This document shows positions 17,219 to 24,113 of a stretch of DNA of 64,000 bases, in pieces; position 1 is the stretch's first letter, and every line of letters begins with the position of its first letter. The notes beneath the pieces are model-generated. The model was not told the DNA's origin, made no database searches, and was given only the letters and a program-made list of their open reading frames with translations. Source of the stretch: Belliella baltica DSM 15883 (lineage in GTDB: Bacteria > Bacteroidota > Bacteroidia > Cytophagales > Cyclobacteriaceae); the NCBI RefSeq assembly GCF_000265405.1, contig NC_018010.1, positions 186,001 to 250,000 of the forward strand, given 5' to 3'. The translations under genes were made by a program, and so were the position numbers.

Positions 17219-17658
17219 ATAGCAATCGCTTCTTCTATGGAATCACAATATCTGATATCCAGTTTCTCGATGATATTGTCAGGATTATTTTTGAGGATTT
17301 GTTCTTTGGCAATCATAACCATTTTCTCAAACCATTTTTCAGCTGGAAGAATTTTTCTATGCTGTGAGACTCCATATTCCAGCATTTCATTTTTCCAATG
17401 TAGGAAATACCATTCCATACTCGGCTGGTGAAAAGCTCTCAAAGCTCTTTTGTCAAATATAAACTTGGAATAGCCACCTTGCTTGATAATTTCAGAAATT
17501 CTTAAAAAGATACTTTTAAAATTGTCAATGGGCACATAATCAGAAAGCAATTCACAGATAACTATTCCTTTTTCCGGGCTTGCATATACTTTGGCGTCCC
17601 TTTCCTCAAATATCAGTTCAAAATTATTTGTTTCAATAAGATTTACTGTTGCGTTCAT
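17215..17658 (-). CDS. Uncharacterised protein, possible STAS/SpoIIAA-like fold
   Basis: A 147-residue soluble protein with no signal peptide. The alternating pattern around KGIVICELLSDYVPIDNFKS, SKFIFDKRALRAFHQPSMEW and a long helix (EKWFEKMVMIAKEQILKNNP) resembles the SpoIIAA-like/STAS proteins of Bacteroidota. I see no phosphorylatable Ser/Thr motif I would trust. It is coupled to the flavin reductase by a stop/start overlap and preceded 24 bp upstream by a coiled-coil protein, so it belongs to the same operon. The function is unknown. Confidence 0.5.
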   Translation of the reverse strand: MNATVNLIETNNFELIFEERDAKVYASPEKGIVICELLSDYVPIDNFKSIFLRISEIIKQGGYSKFIFDKRALRAFHQPSMEWYFLHWKNEMLEYGVSQHRKILPAEKWFEKMVMIAKEQILKNNPDNIIEKLDIRYCDSIEEAIAI

Positions 17659-17682
17659 TGTAATGAAGGTTAGATTGGATGG

Positions 17683-17952
17683 TTAGTGAAACGACTTTTT
17701 TTTCATCGTAGGTGTATTGGCTACTTCGACCTTAAAGGTATCTAAGTTCTCCTCTAAACGAATTGCGTACTCCAAGGTTGTTTTCATCAACTCTTGTTGT
17801 GCAGATATCTGCTCTTTCAACCTATCCAATTCAAGATTCATTTCAGATAGTTTTGCCTCATATTCCTTTTGAAGTCTCTCTTTCTCAAGTCTTGCCTTCT
17901 TCAGTTCTTCCTTGAAAATCAAAAAAGATTCCGGTGGAGTTTTCATAATCAT
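17683..17952 (-). CDS. Small coiled-coil protein
   Basis: An 89-residue cytoplasmic protein dominated by one long charged heptad-rich helix (LKKARLEKERLQKEYEAKLS onward, about residues 15-65). It ends in KKKSFH. I recognise no family. It is the first gene of the small operon that continues into the STAS-like protein and flavin reductase. It follows a 75-bp gap containing two perfect palindromes, which marks it as the regulated promoter-proximal gene. The start may be residue 1 or the ATG two codons later. Confidence 0.6.
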   Translation of the reverse strand: MIMKTPPESFLIFKEELKKARLEKERLQKEYEAKLSEMNLELDRLKEQISAQQELMKTTLEYAIRLEENLDTFKVEVANTPTMKKKSFH

Positions 17953-17962
17953 TGTACTTGTT

Positions 17963-17984
17963 ACTCAGGGAACATACCCTGAGT
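17963..17984. promoter_or_regulatory. Inverted repeat ACTCAGGG-N6-CCCTGAGT
   Basis: Perfect 8-bp arms with a 6-base loop, 11 bp upstream of the coiled-coil gene start. There is no strong T-run immediately after it on either strand, so it is either a weak SDR terminator or an operator/5' UTR hairpin for the downstream operon. Confidence 0.5.
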
Positions 17985-18003
17985 TATTACTTTTTTAATA
18001 CTT

Positions 18004-18021
18004 GTTTTGTTTAAACAAAAC
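18004..18021. promoter_or_regulatory. 18-bp perfect palindrome, candidate operator
   Basis: GTTTTGTTTAAACAAAAC is its own reverse complement. It lies between the SDR stop (18026) and the coiled-coil gene start (17952). The half-site TTGTTTAA recurs as inverted arms upstream of the PTPS gene at 19920-19961, suggesting one DNA-binding regulator for both operons. The regulator itself is not in the window. Confidence 0.55.
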
Positions 18022-18025
18022 TTAC

Positions 18026-18712
18026 TTAAATTCCTTTTACGGAAGACATTCCTCCATCAAGGTGCAAAATCTGACCCGTCATCCAAGATGCGTCATCTGA
18101 AAGTAAATAAACTGTCGCCGCAGCAATGTCTTGAGGTTGACCATATCTTCCTAATGGATGCCTTTTGTTTGAAGCTTCCTTTTTATCATCATTCCCCAAA
18201 AGTTGATTTGCTAGTGGAGTATCGGTCAAAGATGGTGCTACACAATTTACTCTTATTTTGTTTGGAGCCCACTCAGCCGCCAAAGATCTGGTAAGTCCTT
18301 CTACTGCCCCTTTTGCGCTAGCGATAGAAGAATGGAAACCTAAACCAACACCTACTGCTACTGTACTGTACAATACTACAGATGCAGTATCAGACTTTTT
18401 CATGCCTTTGAGACAAGCTTGCAGAACCTTCACTGCTCCCAGTAAATTGATTTCAAAGTCATTTTTGAAATCTTCTATTGAAAATCTATGAAAAGGTTTC
18501 AAGTTGATCGTCCCTGGACAATATACCAATCCATCAATAATTTCTGGTAAACCCTGTATGTCCTTAAAGTCCGTAGTAACGTCTAGGTGAGAATCTCCTG
18601 ATAAGGATTTTGAATAAGAATAGACAATAGCTCCTTGTTTTTCCAGCTTTGAAATAACTTCAGCACCTATCCCAGAATTACCTCCTATGACTACAATGTT
18701 TTTATTTTTCAT
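18026..18712 (-). CDS. Short-chain dehydrogenase/reductase lacking the catalytic Tyr
   Basis: A Rossmann-fold SDR of about 228 residues from the ATG at 18712. The nucleotide-binding motif GGNSGIG is at residues 10-16, and the C-terminal half (RVNCVAPSLTDTP and LHLDGG) is standard. Ser116 is present in LYSTVAV and Lys134 in SIASAKGAVEGL. The position four before the lysine, normally the catalytic Tyr of YxxxK, is Ile130. The enzyme may therefore be inactive, use another residue, or serve as a binding protein. It lies directly after folE and PTPS in the same direction, the position a sepiapterin-reductase-like enzyme would take. A terminator between folE and this gene suggests its own promoter. 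Confidence 0.85.
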   Translation of the reverse strand: MKNKNIVVIGGNSGIGAEVISKLEKQGAIVYSYSKSLSGDSHLDVTTDFKDIQGLPEIIDGLVYCPGTINLKPFHRFSIEDFKNDFEINLLGAVKVLQACLKGMKKSDTASVVLYSTVAVGVGLGFHSSIASAKGAVEGLTRSLAAEWAPNKIRVNCVAPSLTDTPLANQLLGNDDKKEASNKRHPLGRYGQPQDIAAATVYLLSDDASWMTGQILHLDGGMSSVKGI

Positions 18713-18772
18713 TCCAACTGTCTTTATATAATTAATCAATTTTGAGGCAAAATGTTTTGTTAAAAATGATAT

Positions 18773-18801
18773 AAAAAAAGACCAAAACTTACGTTTTGGC
18801 C
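18773..18801 (-). terminator. folE terminator
   Basis: Stem CCAAAAC / GTTTTGG with loop TTAC, followed on the minus strand by TCTTTTTTT. It lies 30 bp past the folE stop and before the SDR gene. Confidence 0.75.
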
Positions 18802-18830
18802 AGTTTTGTTGGTTTAGTTTTATGATCTAT

Positions 18831-19526
18831 TTATAAAGAAATGTATTTCATAAATTCATTTCTAGTATGCTCTTCTTTTTCAAATTTACCGCTGTAGAAA
18901 GAAGTAACTGTGGAACTATTCACGTCTTTTATACCTCTTGAAGAAACACACATGTGATGTGCATCGATGACAACTGCCACATCATCTGTGCCCAAAATTT
19001 CTTTCAATTCATTACCAATCTGCATAGTCAATCTTTCTTGAACCTGAGGTCTTTTGGCAAAATACTGAACTATTCTATTGATTTTAGAAAGTCCGATTAC
19101 TGTACCATTAGAAATATAAGCGACATGCGCTTTCCCATAGATAGGCACGAAATGATGTTCGCAGTTGGAAAAGAAAGTGATATCCTTCTCCACCAACATC
19201 TCATTGTATTTGTATTTATTCTCAAATAATTTAGCGTCAGGCTTGTTTTTCGGGTCAAGTCCACTAAAAATCTCTTGGATATACATTTTAGCAACTCTCC
19301 TAGGAGTTCCTTTCAAGCTGTCATCTGTCAGGTCGAGTCCTAAAACATGCATGATTTCTCTGAAGTGCTTTTCGATCAACTCAATTTTAAGCTCATCATC
19401 CATTTCAAAGGCATCTTCACGAAGGGGAGTTTCAAAGGATGTGCCTACATGTTCATCACCAATCTCATCAATATCCCTGCTGATATTAATTCCCATCGTA
19501 TTCAACAAAGTTTCTTTCTGTTTCAT
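18831..19526 (-). CDS. folE: GTP cyclohydrolase I
   Basis: Opens GTP to 7,8-dihydroneopterin triphosphate, the first step to folate or tetrahydropterins. The 231-residue sequence contains the zinc and catalytic region FFSNCEHHFVPIYGKAHVAY, the GLSKINRIVQYFAKRPQVQE helix and the second zinc Cys in AHHMCVSSRGI. The homodecameric fold is expected in the cytosol. The frame overlaps the end of the PTPS gene. The start may be 19526 or the internal ATG at 19496 (MGINISRD), which reduces the overlap to 11 bp. Either way the two genes are translationally coupled, which places this copy in PTPS-dependent pterin synthesis rather than folate alone. Confidence 0.96.
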   Translation of the reverse strand: MKQKETLLNTMGINISRDIDEIGDEHVGTSFETPLREDAFEMDDELKIELIEKHFREIMHVLGLDLTDDSLKGTPRRVAKMYIQEIFSGLDPKNKPDAKLFENKYKYNEMLVEKDITFFSNCEHHFVPIYGKAHVAYISNGTVIGLSKINRIVQYFAKRPQVQERLTMQIGNELKEILGTDDVAVVIDAHHMCVSSRGIKDVNSSTVTSFYSGKFEKEEHTRNEFMKYISL

Positions 19527-19896
19527 ATAGTCGAATAGTTAATTCGTATTTGTTATCAATTTCTTTTCTTAAAATATTCCAAATAACCACTGCAATGTTT
19601 TCCGCAGTTGGGTTAAGGTCTTTAAATTCATCTGTGTCTAGGTTTAAATTTTTATGATCAAATTTATTTAAAACATTTATCTTGATAATGTCACTGAGTA
19701 CTTTCATATCAAAAACATAGCCTGTTTCTGGATCAACGGGACCAACAAGTTTAACAGTTAAGTCATAATTATGACCATGATAGTTTTTATTGTTGCATTT
19801 TCCAAAGACTTTTTCATTCTTCTCCTCAGACAATGAAGGATTATGTAACCTATGTGCACAGTTGAAGTGCTCTTTTCTGTATACTGCTATTTTCAT
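19486..19896 (-). CDS. 6-pyruvoyl-tetrahydropterin synthase-type protein (PTPS/QueD superfamily)
   Basis: A 136-residue T-fold enzyme. Zinc ligands are His15, His40 and His42, and the catalytic Cys is Cys34 in FGKCNNKNYHGHNY. The spacing Cys-x5-His-Gly-His is that of mammalian PTPS; QueD has Cys-x3-His-Gly-His. Other PTPS-like stretches are DHKNLNLD and TAENIAVVIWNIL. It should convert dihydroneopterin triphosphate, the folE product, to 6-pyruvoyl-tetrahydropterin. It overlaps folE, giving a clear two-step module. Automated annotation would probably call it 6-carboxytetrahydropterin synthase. A paralogue is at 61468-61887. Confidence 0.88.
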   Translation of the reverse strand: MKIAVYRKEHFNCAHRLHNPSLSEEKNEKVFGKCNNKNYHGHNYDLTVKLVGPVDPETGYVFDMKVLSDIIKINVLNKFDHKNLNLDTDEFKDLNPTAENIAVVIWNILRKEIDNKYELTIRLYETERNFVEYDGN

Positions 19897-20248
19897 TGAT
19901 TAGTAAACTTGTGCTTTTTAATTTTTGTTTAATATTTAATATAATTCTTTAAACAAAAATTTTAAAACGTTGAAAAACAGATGAATAAATTCATTTTGTA
20001 TTTATCTGGAATGTTTTTGTAAAGATAACTGCTGTTTTCAATTACGACATCAAACATTCATTTGGTAAGAAACAGTTCCAAACTGCTTTTTAGGCCTAAT
20101 TAATTGATGAAATAATTCTTCAAAGATGGAAAAATGGTTAATTATTTTTTTTATCTTATAAATTCAACCTGTTAAACAATAATTTATCCAATATACTGAT
20201 TATGAATTTAATGGAACTTTCTTAATTTGAATTGCATTACTCTGAGGT
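19897..20248. promoter_or_regulatory. Divergent intergenic region with TTGTTTAA inverted repeat (19920-19961)
   Basis: This 350-bp AT-rich gap separates the PTPS gene (minus) from an L,D-transpeptidase (plus). Perfect 13-bp arms AATTTTTGTTTAA (19920-19932) and TTAAACAAAAATT (19949-19961) are separated by 16 bp, just upstream of PTPS. They share the half-site TTGTTTAA with the palindrome at 18004-18021. This fits an operator for the PTPS-folE operon. I see nothing else in the gap. Confidence 0.5.
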
Positions 20249-20956
20249 ATGAAAAAAATCACCCTTTCTATCATATTTATCTTTTCGGCTGTTTATACCA
20301 ACTTAATTTCTGCTGATGATGTATTTGATACCAAAAAACTTGAAGAAAATATTTTATTAGATGTTGACTATATCAAAAGTAATCCTTTGAATAAAGGATA
20401 TGATTTACCTTCAGTCAATATTCTAAATTTCGCCCTTTCGGGATATCAAAAAGTACGAAAAGAAAGAGGTATTTCTGAAAGTAAACCTTTAGCAGTTATA
20501 GATTTTTCTCTTCCATCTACTCAAAAGAGGCTTTGGATCATTGAAATGAATTCCGGAGAGATTATTCATCATGGATTTGTATCTCATGGAAGAAACTCTG
20601 GGGATTTGATGGCCAAAAATTTCTCCAACACAAACTCATCATACATGAGTAGTCTTGGTTTTTACCTCACAGGAGAAACGTACCAAGGAAAACATGGATA
20701 CTCCTTGCGCTTAGATGGATTGGAAGCTGGATTCAATGATAAAGCGAGAGAAAGAGCAATTGTGATTCATGGAGCCGCATATGCAGAAGAAGAATTCATT
20801 CAGCAAACGGGGCGACTTGGCAGAAGTCTAGGATGTCCTGCACTTCCTCAAGAAGAAACGGCAATGGTTATTGATCTGATTAAAGAACAATCTGTGCTTT
20901 TTATTTACGGAAATGATCCCAATTATCTAACAAAATCGAATATCCTAAATTCTTGA
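20249..20956 (+). CDS. Murein L,D-transpeptidase catalytic domain protein (YkuD_2 type)
   Basis: A 235-residue exported protein with a signal peptide to about residue 21. The catalytic domain shows the histidine in VIHGAAYAEE (His174) and the nucleophile in GRSLGCPALP (Cys196), the variant of the YkuD active site found in PF13645. Such proteins act on peptidoglycan in the periplasm, by cross-linking or by anchoring proteins. The last 12 bp overlap the 3' end of the convergent gene 20945-22642, which encodes a different class of L,D-transpeptidase. Confidence 0.85.
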   Translation: MKKITLSIIFIFSAVYTNLISADDVFDTKKLEENILLDVDYIKSNPLNKGYDLPSVNILNFALSGYQKVRKERGISESKPLAVIDFSLPSTQKRLWIIEMNSGEIIHHGFVSHGRNSGDLMAKNFSNTNSSYMSSLGFYLTGETYQGKHGYSLRLDGLEAGFNDKARERAIVIHGAAYAEEEFIQQTGRLGRSLGCPALPQEETAMVIDLIKEQSVLFIYGNDPNYLTKSNILNS

Positions 20957-22642
20957 TTTTTCTTTGGGGGCTTCACTGAGGACTTTTAATACTTCAGAAT
21001 CTCTATCGTAAATATCTTTACGGAAAAATTGATGCCCGGTAGAATCTGCCCAATAAGTCAGGTAGAAAATTACAACTGGGATTTTTCTATCCAAGTTGAC
21101 AACTTTTTCCCTTTTTAGGCCCATTGATTCCTTGATTTTATCGCTGGTCCATTGCTTATCACTAGCCAAAAGTAACTCTGCTAATTCTTGGGGCTTTTCA
21201 ATTCGAATACATCCATGGCTTAAGGCTCTATCTTCCCTTGCAAACAAGCTTCTACTCGGTGTATCGTGAATGTAAACACTATACTTATTTGGAAACATAA
21301 ATTTTACCAATCCCAAAGAATTTTGCTCACCGGGTTCTTGTCTGATCATGTAAGGGAAATTCCTTGGATTAATTTTTTGCCAATCAATAGTAGAAGGGTT
21401 AACAATGGCTCCAGAATTGGTGATGACATTCATATTTTTGCTTGCCAAATAATTAGGATTCTTTCTTATGGAAGGGATAATTTCATTCCTTGTAATAGAA
21501 TTTGGTACGGTCCAAGTAGGGCTGAATACCAAGTAAGACATTTCTGCGCTAAACTGTGGTGTGGAATGATAGCTTTTGCCAACGATCACTTTTGAGGTTA
21601 AAACAGTATCTCTCTTGGAAATAAAATCGAGCTGAAAATTGGCAGTATTTACCAAAATCAATTCTTGCTCTTTGAGAGCAGCAGGAAGCCATCTCAATCT
21701 TTCTAAATTCACCTTTGCGGTAGCAACAAGGTCTTCAGGAGATTGATTGAGCGCATGAATCGTTTCTTGTCCGATCACCCCATCTGCCACAAGTCCATGC
21801 CTTCTTTGTAAAGTCTTGATTCCTTCTACCATTAGGCTATCGTAAACTTTCTCTTCCTTAGGAAAATACTGATCTACAAAATTCCAAAACTGCAACCGAG
21901 ATCTGATTTCTTCAATTTGATTATGAGCCTCTCCTACTTTTATAGATTTATCTATTTTTAGCCTTTTCCACTTCCCAATATATTTCTCTTCAAATCTTTC
22001 TTGATGCTCGTACATCAACCTCAACCCATCTCTCATTCTTTTATAGATAGAAAATGATGGATAAAGTTCTTCAAAACTTTTTCTAATATTCCCGTTTACA
22101 ATGGCTTCAACAAGCCTTTTATCAATCAACAACTCAGGTGCTGATCTTTGAATATTCCATTCAGCTTTAAGGTTTTCGGGATTAACTTTACCCAAATAAA
22201 GATGAGAGGAAATAAGGATATAAGCATCGGTTAATAACACATCCAAAGCTGCAAAATCTGAGAGTGAGAAATCTCCATTTGCATTTTTTGAATTTTCATA
22301 TTTTTCAAAAAGCGCATTGATGGCATTCAGGTGATAATCTGTTGGGTTGAGACCGTCAAATTTAATTTGCTGAATTTCATAGCGCATTTCATAAGCTATC
22401 TCAGGAAGTACTATGCCATTGGACCAAGTAGGACTAAAAAATCTGTCACTATAAAATCTTTTGATGACGACAGAACTGAATAATTCTTGATCATAAACTT
22501 GACCGCCATTTTCAGGACTATCCATTTCTATTAGATTCCTGATAAAGCCTGAAATCAGCACTTGAGGGTTTTGAGAAAAGGATTTATGGGGTAAAAAAAC
22601 GACTATAAATAGCACAAAGGATGAAATATACAGCTTCTTCAT
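20945..22642 (-). CDS. L,D-transpeptidase with peptidoglycan-binding domain (YcbB/LdtD type)
   Basis: An exported protein of about 565 residues from the ATG at 22642 (MKKLYISSFVLFI), with a signal peptide ending near SFSQ. The frame opens 12 codons earlier, but that part runs through a terminator stem. The N-terminal LdtD-like scaffold is followed by a peptidoglycan-binding helix set (QRRHGLVADGVIGQETIHAL). The YkuD domain has the HDTP and SHGCIRIEKP active-site motifs. It should form 3-3 cross-links in peptidoglycan. It overlaps the convergent YkuD_2 gene tail-to-tail by 12 bp and is separated from kdsA by a terminator. Confidence 0.9.
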   Translation of the reverse strand: MKKLYISSFVLFIVVFLPHKSFSQNPQVLISGFIRNLIEMDSPENGGQVYDQELFSSVVIKRFYSDRFFSPTWSNGIVLPEIAYEMRYEIQQIKFDGLNPTDYHLNAINALFEKYENSKNANGDFSLSDFAALDVLLTDAYILISSHLYLGKVNPENLKAEWNIQRSAPELLIDKRLVEAIVNGNIRKSFEELYPSFSIYKRMRDGLRLMYEHQERFEEKYIGKWKRLKIDKSIKVGEAHNQIEEIRSRLQFWNFVDQYFPKEEKVYDSLMVEGIKTLQRRHGLVADGVIGQETIHALNQSPEDLVATAKVNLERLRWLPAALKEQELILVNTANFQLDFISKRDTVLTSKVIVGKSYHSTPQFSAEMSYLVFSPTWTVPNSITRNEIIPSIRKNPNYLASKNMNVITNSGAIVNPSTIDWQKINPRNFPYMIRQEPGEQNSLGLVKFMFPNKYSVYIHDTPSRSLFAREDRALSHGCIRIEKPQELAELLLASDKQWTSDKIKESMGLKREKVVNLDRKIPVVIFYLTYWADSTGHQFFRKDIYDRDSEVLKVLSEAPKEKSRI

Positions 22643-22663
22643 ATCTTTAAAAGTCCAAAAAAA

Positions 22664-22695
22664 AAGGGAGTTCAACAAGTTGAATTCCCTTTTTT
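22664..22695. terminator. Terminator after kdsA
   Basis: AAGGGAGTTCAAC / GTTGAATTCCCTT stem (one mismatch) with an AA loop and T-runs on both strands. It lies downstream of kdsA and upstream of the L,D-transpeptidase start. Confidence 0.8.
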
Positions 22696-22708
22696 AAATG
22701 ATTTGATA

Positions 22709-23557
22709 TTATTTCACTTGAAAATCCTGATATTTTCTTCCAAGTTCCCAAGACTCTTTCAGCATCTCAAGAAAACCTTCCATTTTGTGTAAAGGAATTA
22801 AATTTGGTCCATCACTCAGTGCCTTTTCAGGTTCAGGATGTGTTTCAATAAAAAACCCATCAATTCCAGTTGCTGCGGCTGCTCTTGCCAAAAAAGGAGC
22901 AAATTCCCGCTGACCTCCACTTGTGCCACCTTGACCACCTGGCTGTTGCACACTATGTGTGATATCAAAAACCACGGGGGCAAATTGGCGCATGATTGGA
23001 AGCCCTCGCATATCGACTACAAGGTTGTGATATCCAAGGGAAAATCCTCTTTCTGTCAAACAAACATTTTCATTCCCAGTAGATCGCACTTTGGTCACCG
23101 CGTACTGCATATCTTCCGGTGCCATAAACTGACCTCTTTTGATTTTTACCGCTTTGCCTGTATTTCCCGCAGCCAACAACAAATCTGTTTGACGACATAG
23201 AAATGCTGGAATCTGAAGTACATCAACAACTTCTGCTACCTCAGCTGCTTGATAACTTTCATGAATATCAGTTACTAAAGGAACATTCAGCTGCTTTCCA
23301 ACCCTTTGTAAAACTTCCAGGGATTTATCCATGCCGATACTTCTGAATGATCCAGAGGAAGTCCTATTTGCTTTGTCAAAAGATGCTTTGAAAACATAAG
23401 AAAAACCAAATTTTTCCGACAGCTCTTTTACTTTTGAACCAATTTCTATGCAAATATCAAAACTTTCAACGGCACATGGGCCTGCAAAAAGTACGGGCTT
23501 ATCTGCTCCCAAAATCACATTTTCGGTGATTTTCATTACCTGTGTATTTCTATTCAT
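22709..23557 (-). CDS. kdsA: 3-deoxy-8-phosphooctulonate synthase
   Basis: Condenses phosphoenolpyruvate with arabinose-5-phosphate to KDO-8-phosphate for lipopolysaccharide core synthesis. The 282-residue TIM-barrel protein shows LFAGPCAVES, FKASFDKANRTSSGSFRS, VTDIHE, the IPAFLCRQTDLL segment and THSVQQPGGQGGTSGGQREF. The start may be M1 or the ATG at residue 8 (MKITENVILG). It overlaps kdsC by 8 bp, giving a two-step KDO module (KDO-8-P synthase and phosphatase), with the GNAT-nitrilase gene 3 bp further upstream. It indicates a Gram-negative envelope with KDO-containing LPS. Confidence 0.97.
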   Translation of the reverse strand: MNRNTQVMKITENVILGADKPVLFAGPCAVESFDICIEIGSKVKELSEKFGFSYVFKASFDKANRTSSGSFRSIGMDKSLEVLQRVGKQLNVPLVTDIHESYQAAEVAEVVDVLQIPAFLCRQTDLLLAAGNTGKAVKIKRGQFMAPEDMQYAVTKVRSTGNENVCLTERGFSLGYHNLVVDMRGLPIMRQFAPVVFDITHSVQQPGGQGGTSGGQREFAPFLARAAAATGIDGFFIETHPEPEKALSDGPNLIPLHKMEGFLEMLKESWELGRKYQDFQVK

Positions 23558-24110
23558 GAGTTTGATTTACTAGTTTCTCAATAATTCCATCTAATAACCC
23601 TTTTGCTATCAGTACAATATCGCCAACTTCTCTAAACACCCCTTGTCCACCATTCAGAGATGATACCAAGTCGACTTTATCCTGAATATAAGGCAAAGCA
23701 TCGGCTGGACAAACTGACAACCCTACTTGCGTCAAGATGGGCAAATCGATCAAATCATCCCCTAAATAAGCTACCTCTGACAGCTGTATTTCCAAAGTTT
23801 CCAACACCTCTTTCAATTTCTTTCCTTTGTCTTTTACTCCGTGATAATGAAAATCAAAATTCAATTCTTCACATCGATCTTCTACCACTTTTGACTTCCG
23901 ACCTGTGATGGCTCCGACCATGACTCCGTTTTTCCGTAAGTGACTGACTATTAAACCGTCTTTTACATTAAACCGCTTATACTCAAGTTGATTATCGTCA
24001 TAGATGATACCTCCATCAGTAAGAACTCCATCAACATCTGTGATTATCAATCGAATTGCACTTGCTTTATTTTTTATTTCCTCAGTCAAACCTGAGAGAT
24101 AATTTTGCAT
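23550..24110 (-). CDS. kdsC: 3-deoxy-8-phosphooctulonate phosphatase (HAD family)
   Basis: A 186-residue C0-type HAD phosphatase that removes phosphate from KDO-8-P. Motif I is LIITDVDGVLTDGG, motif II AITGRKS and motif III GDDLIDLPIL, in the order and spacing of KdsC. It forms a tetramer in the cytosol in known cases. It overlaps kdsA by 8 bp and starts 4 bp after the GNAT-nitrilase stop, so all three genes are probably one transcript. Confidence 0.95.
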   Translation of the reverse strand: MQNYLSGLTEEIKNKASAIRLIITDVDGVLTDGGIIYDDNQLEYKRFNVKDGLIVSHLRKNGVMVGAITGRKSKVVEDRCEELNFDFHYHGVKDKGKKLKEVLETLEIQLSEVAYLGDDLIDLPILTQVGLSVCPADALPYIQDKVDLVSSLNGGQGVFREVGDIVLIAKGLLDGIIEKLVNQTHE

Positions 24111-24113
24111 AAT

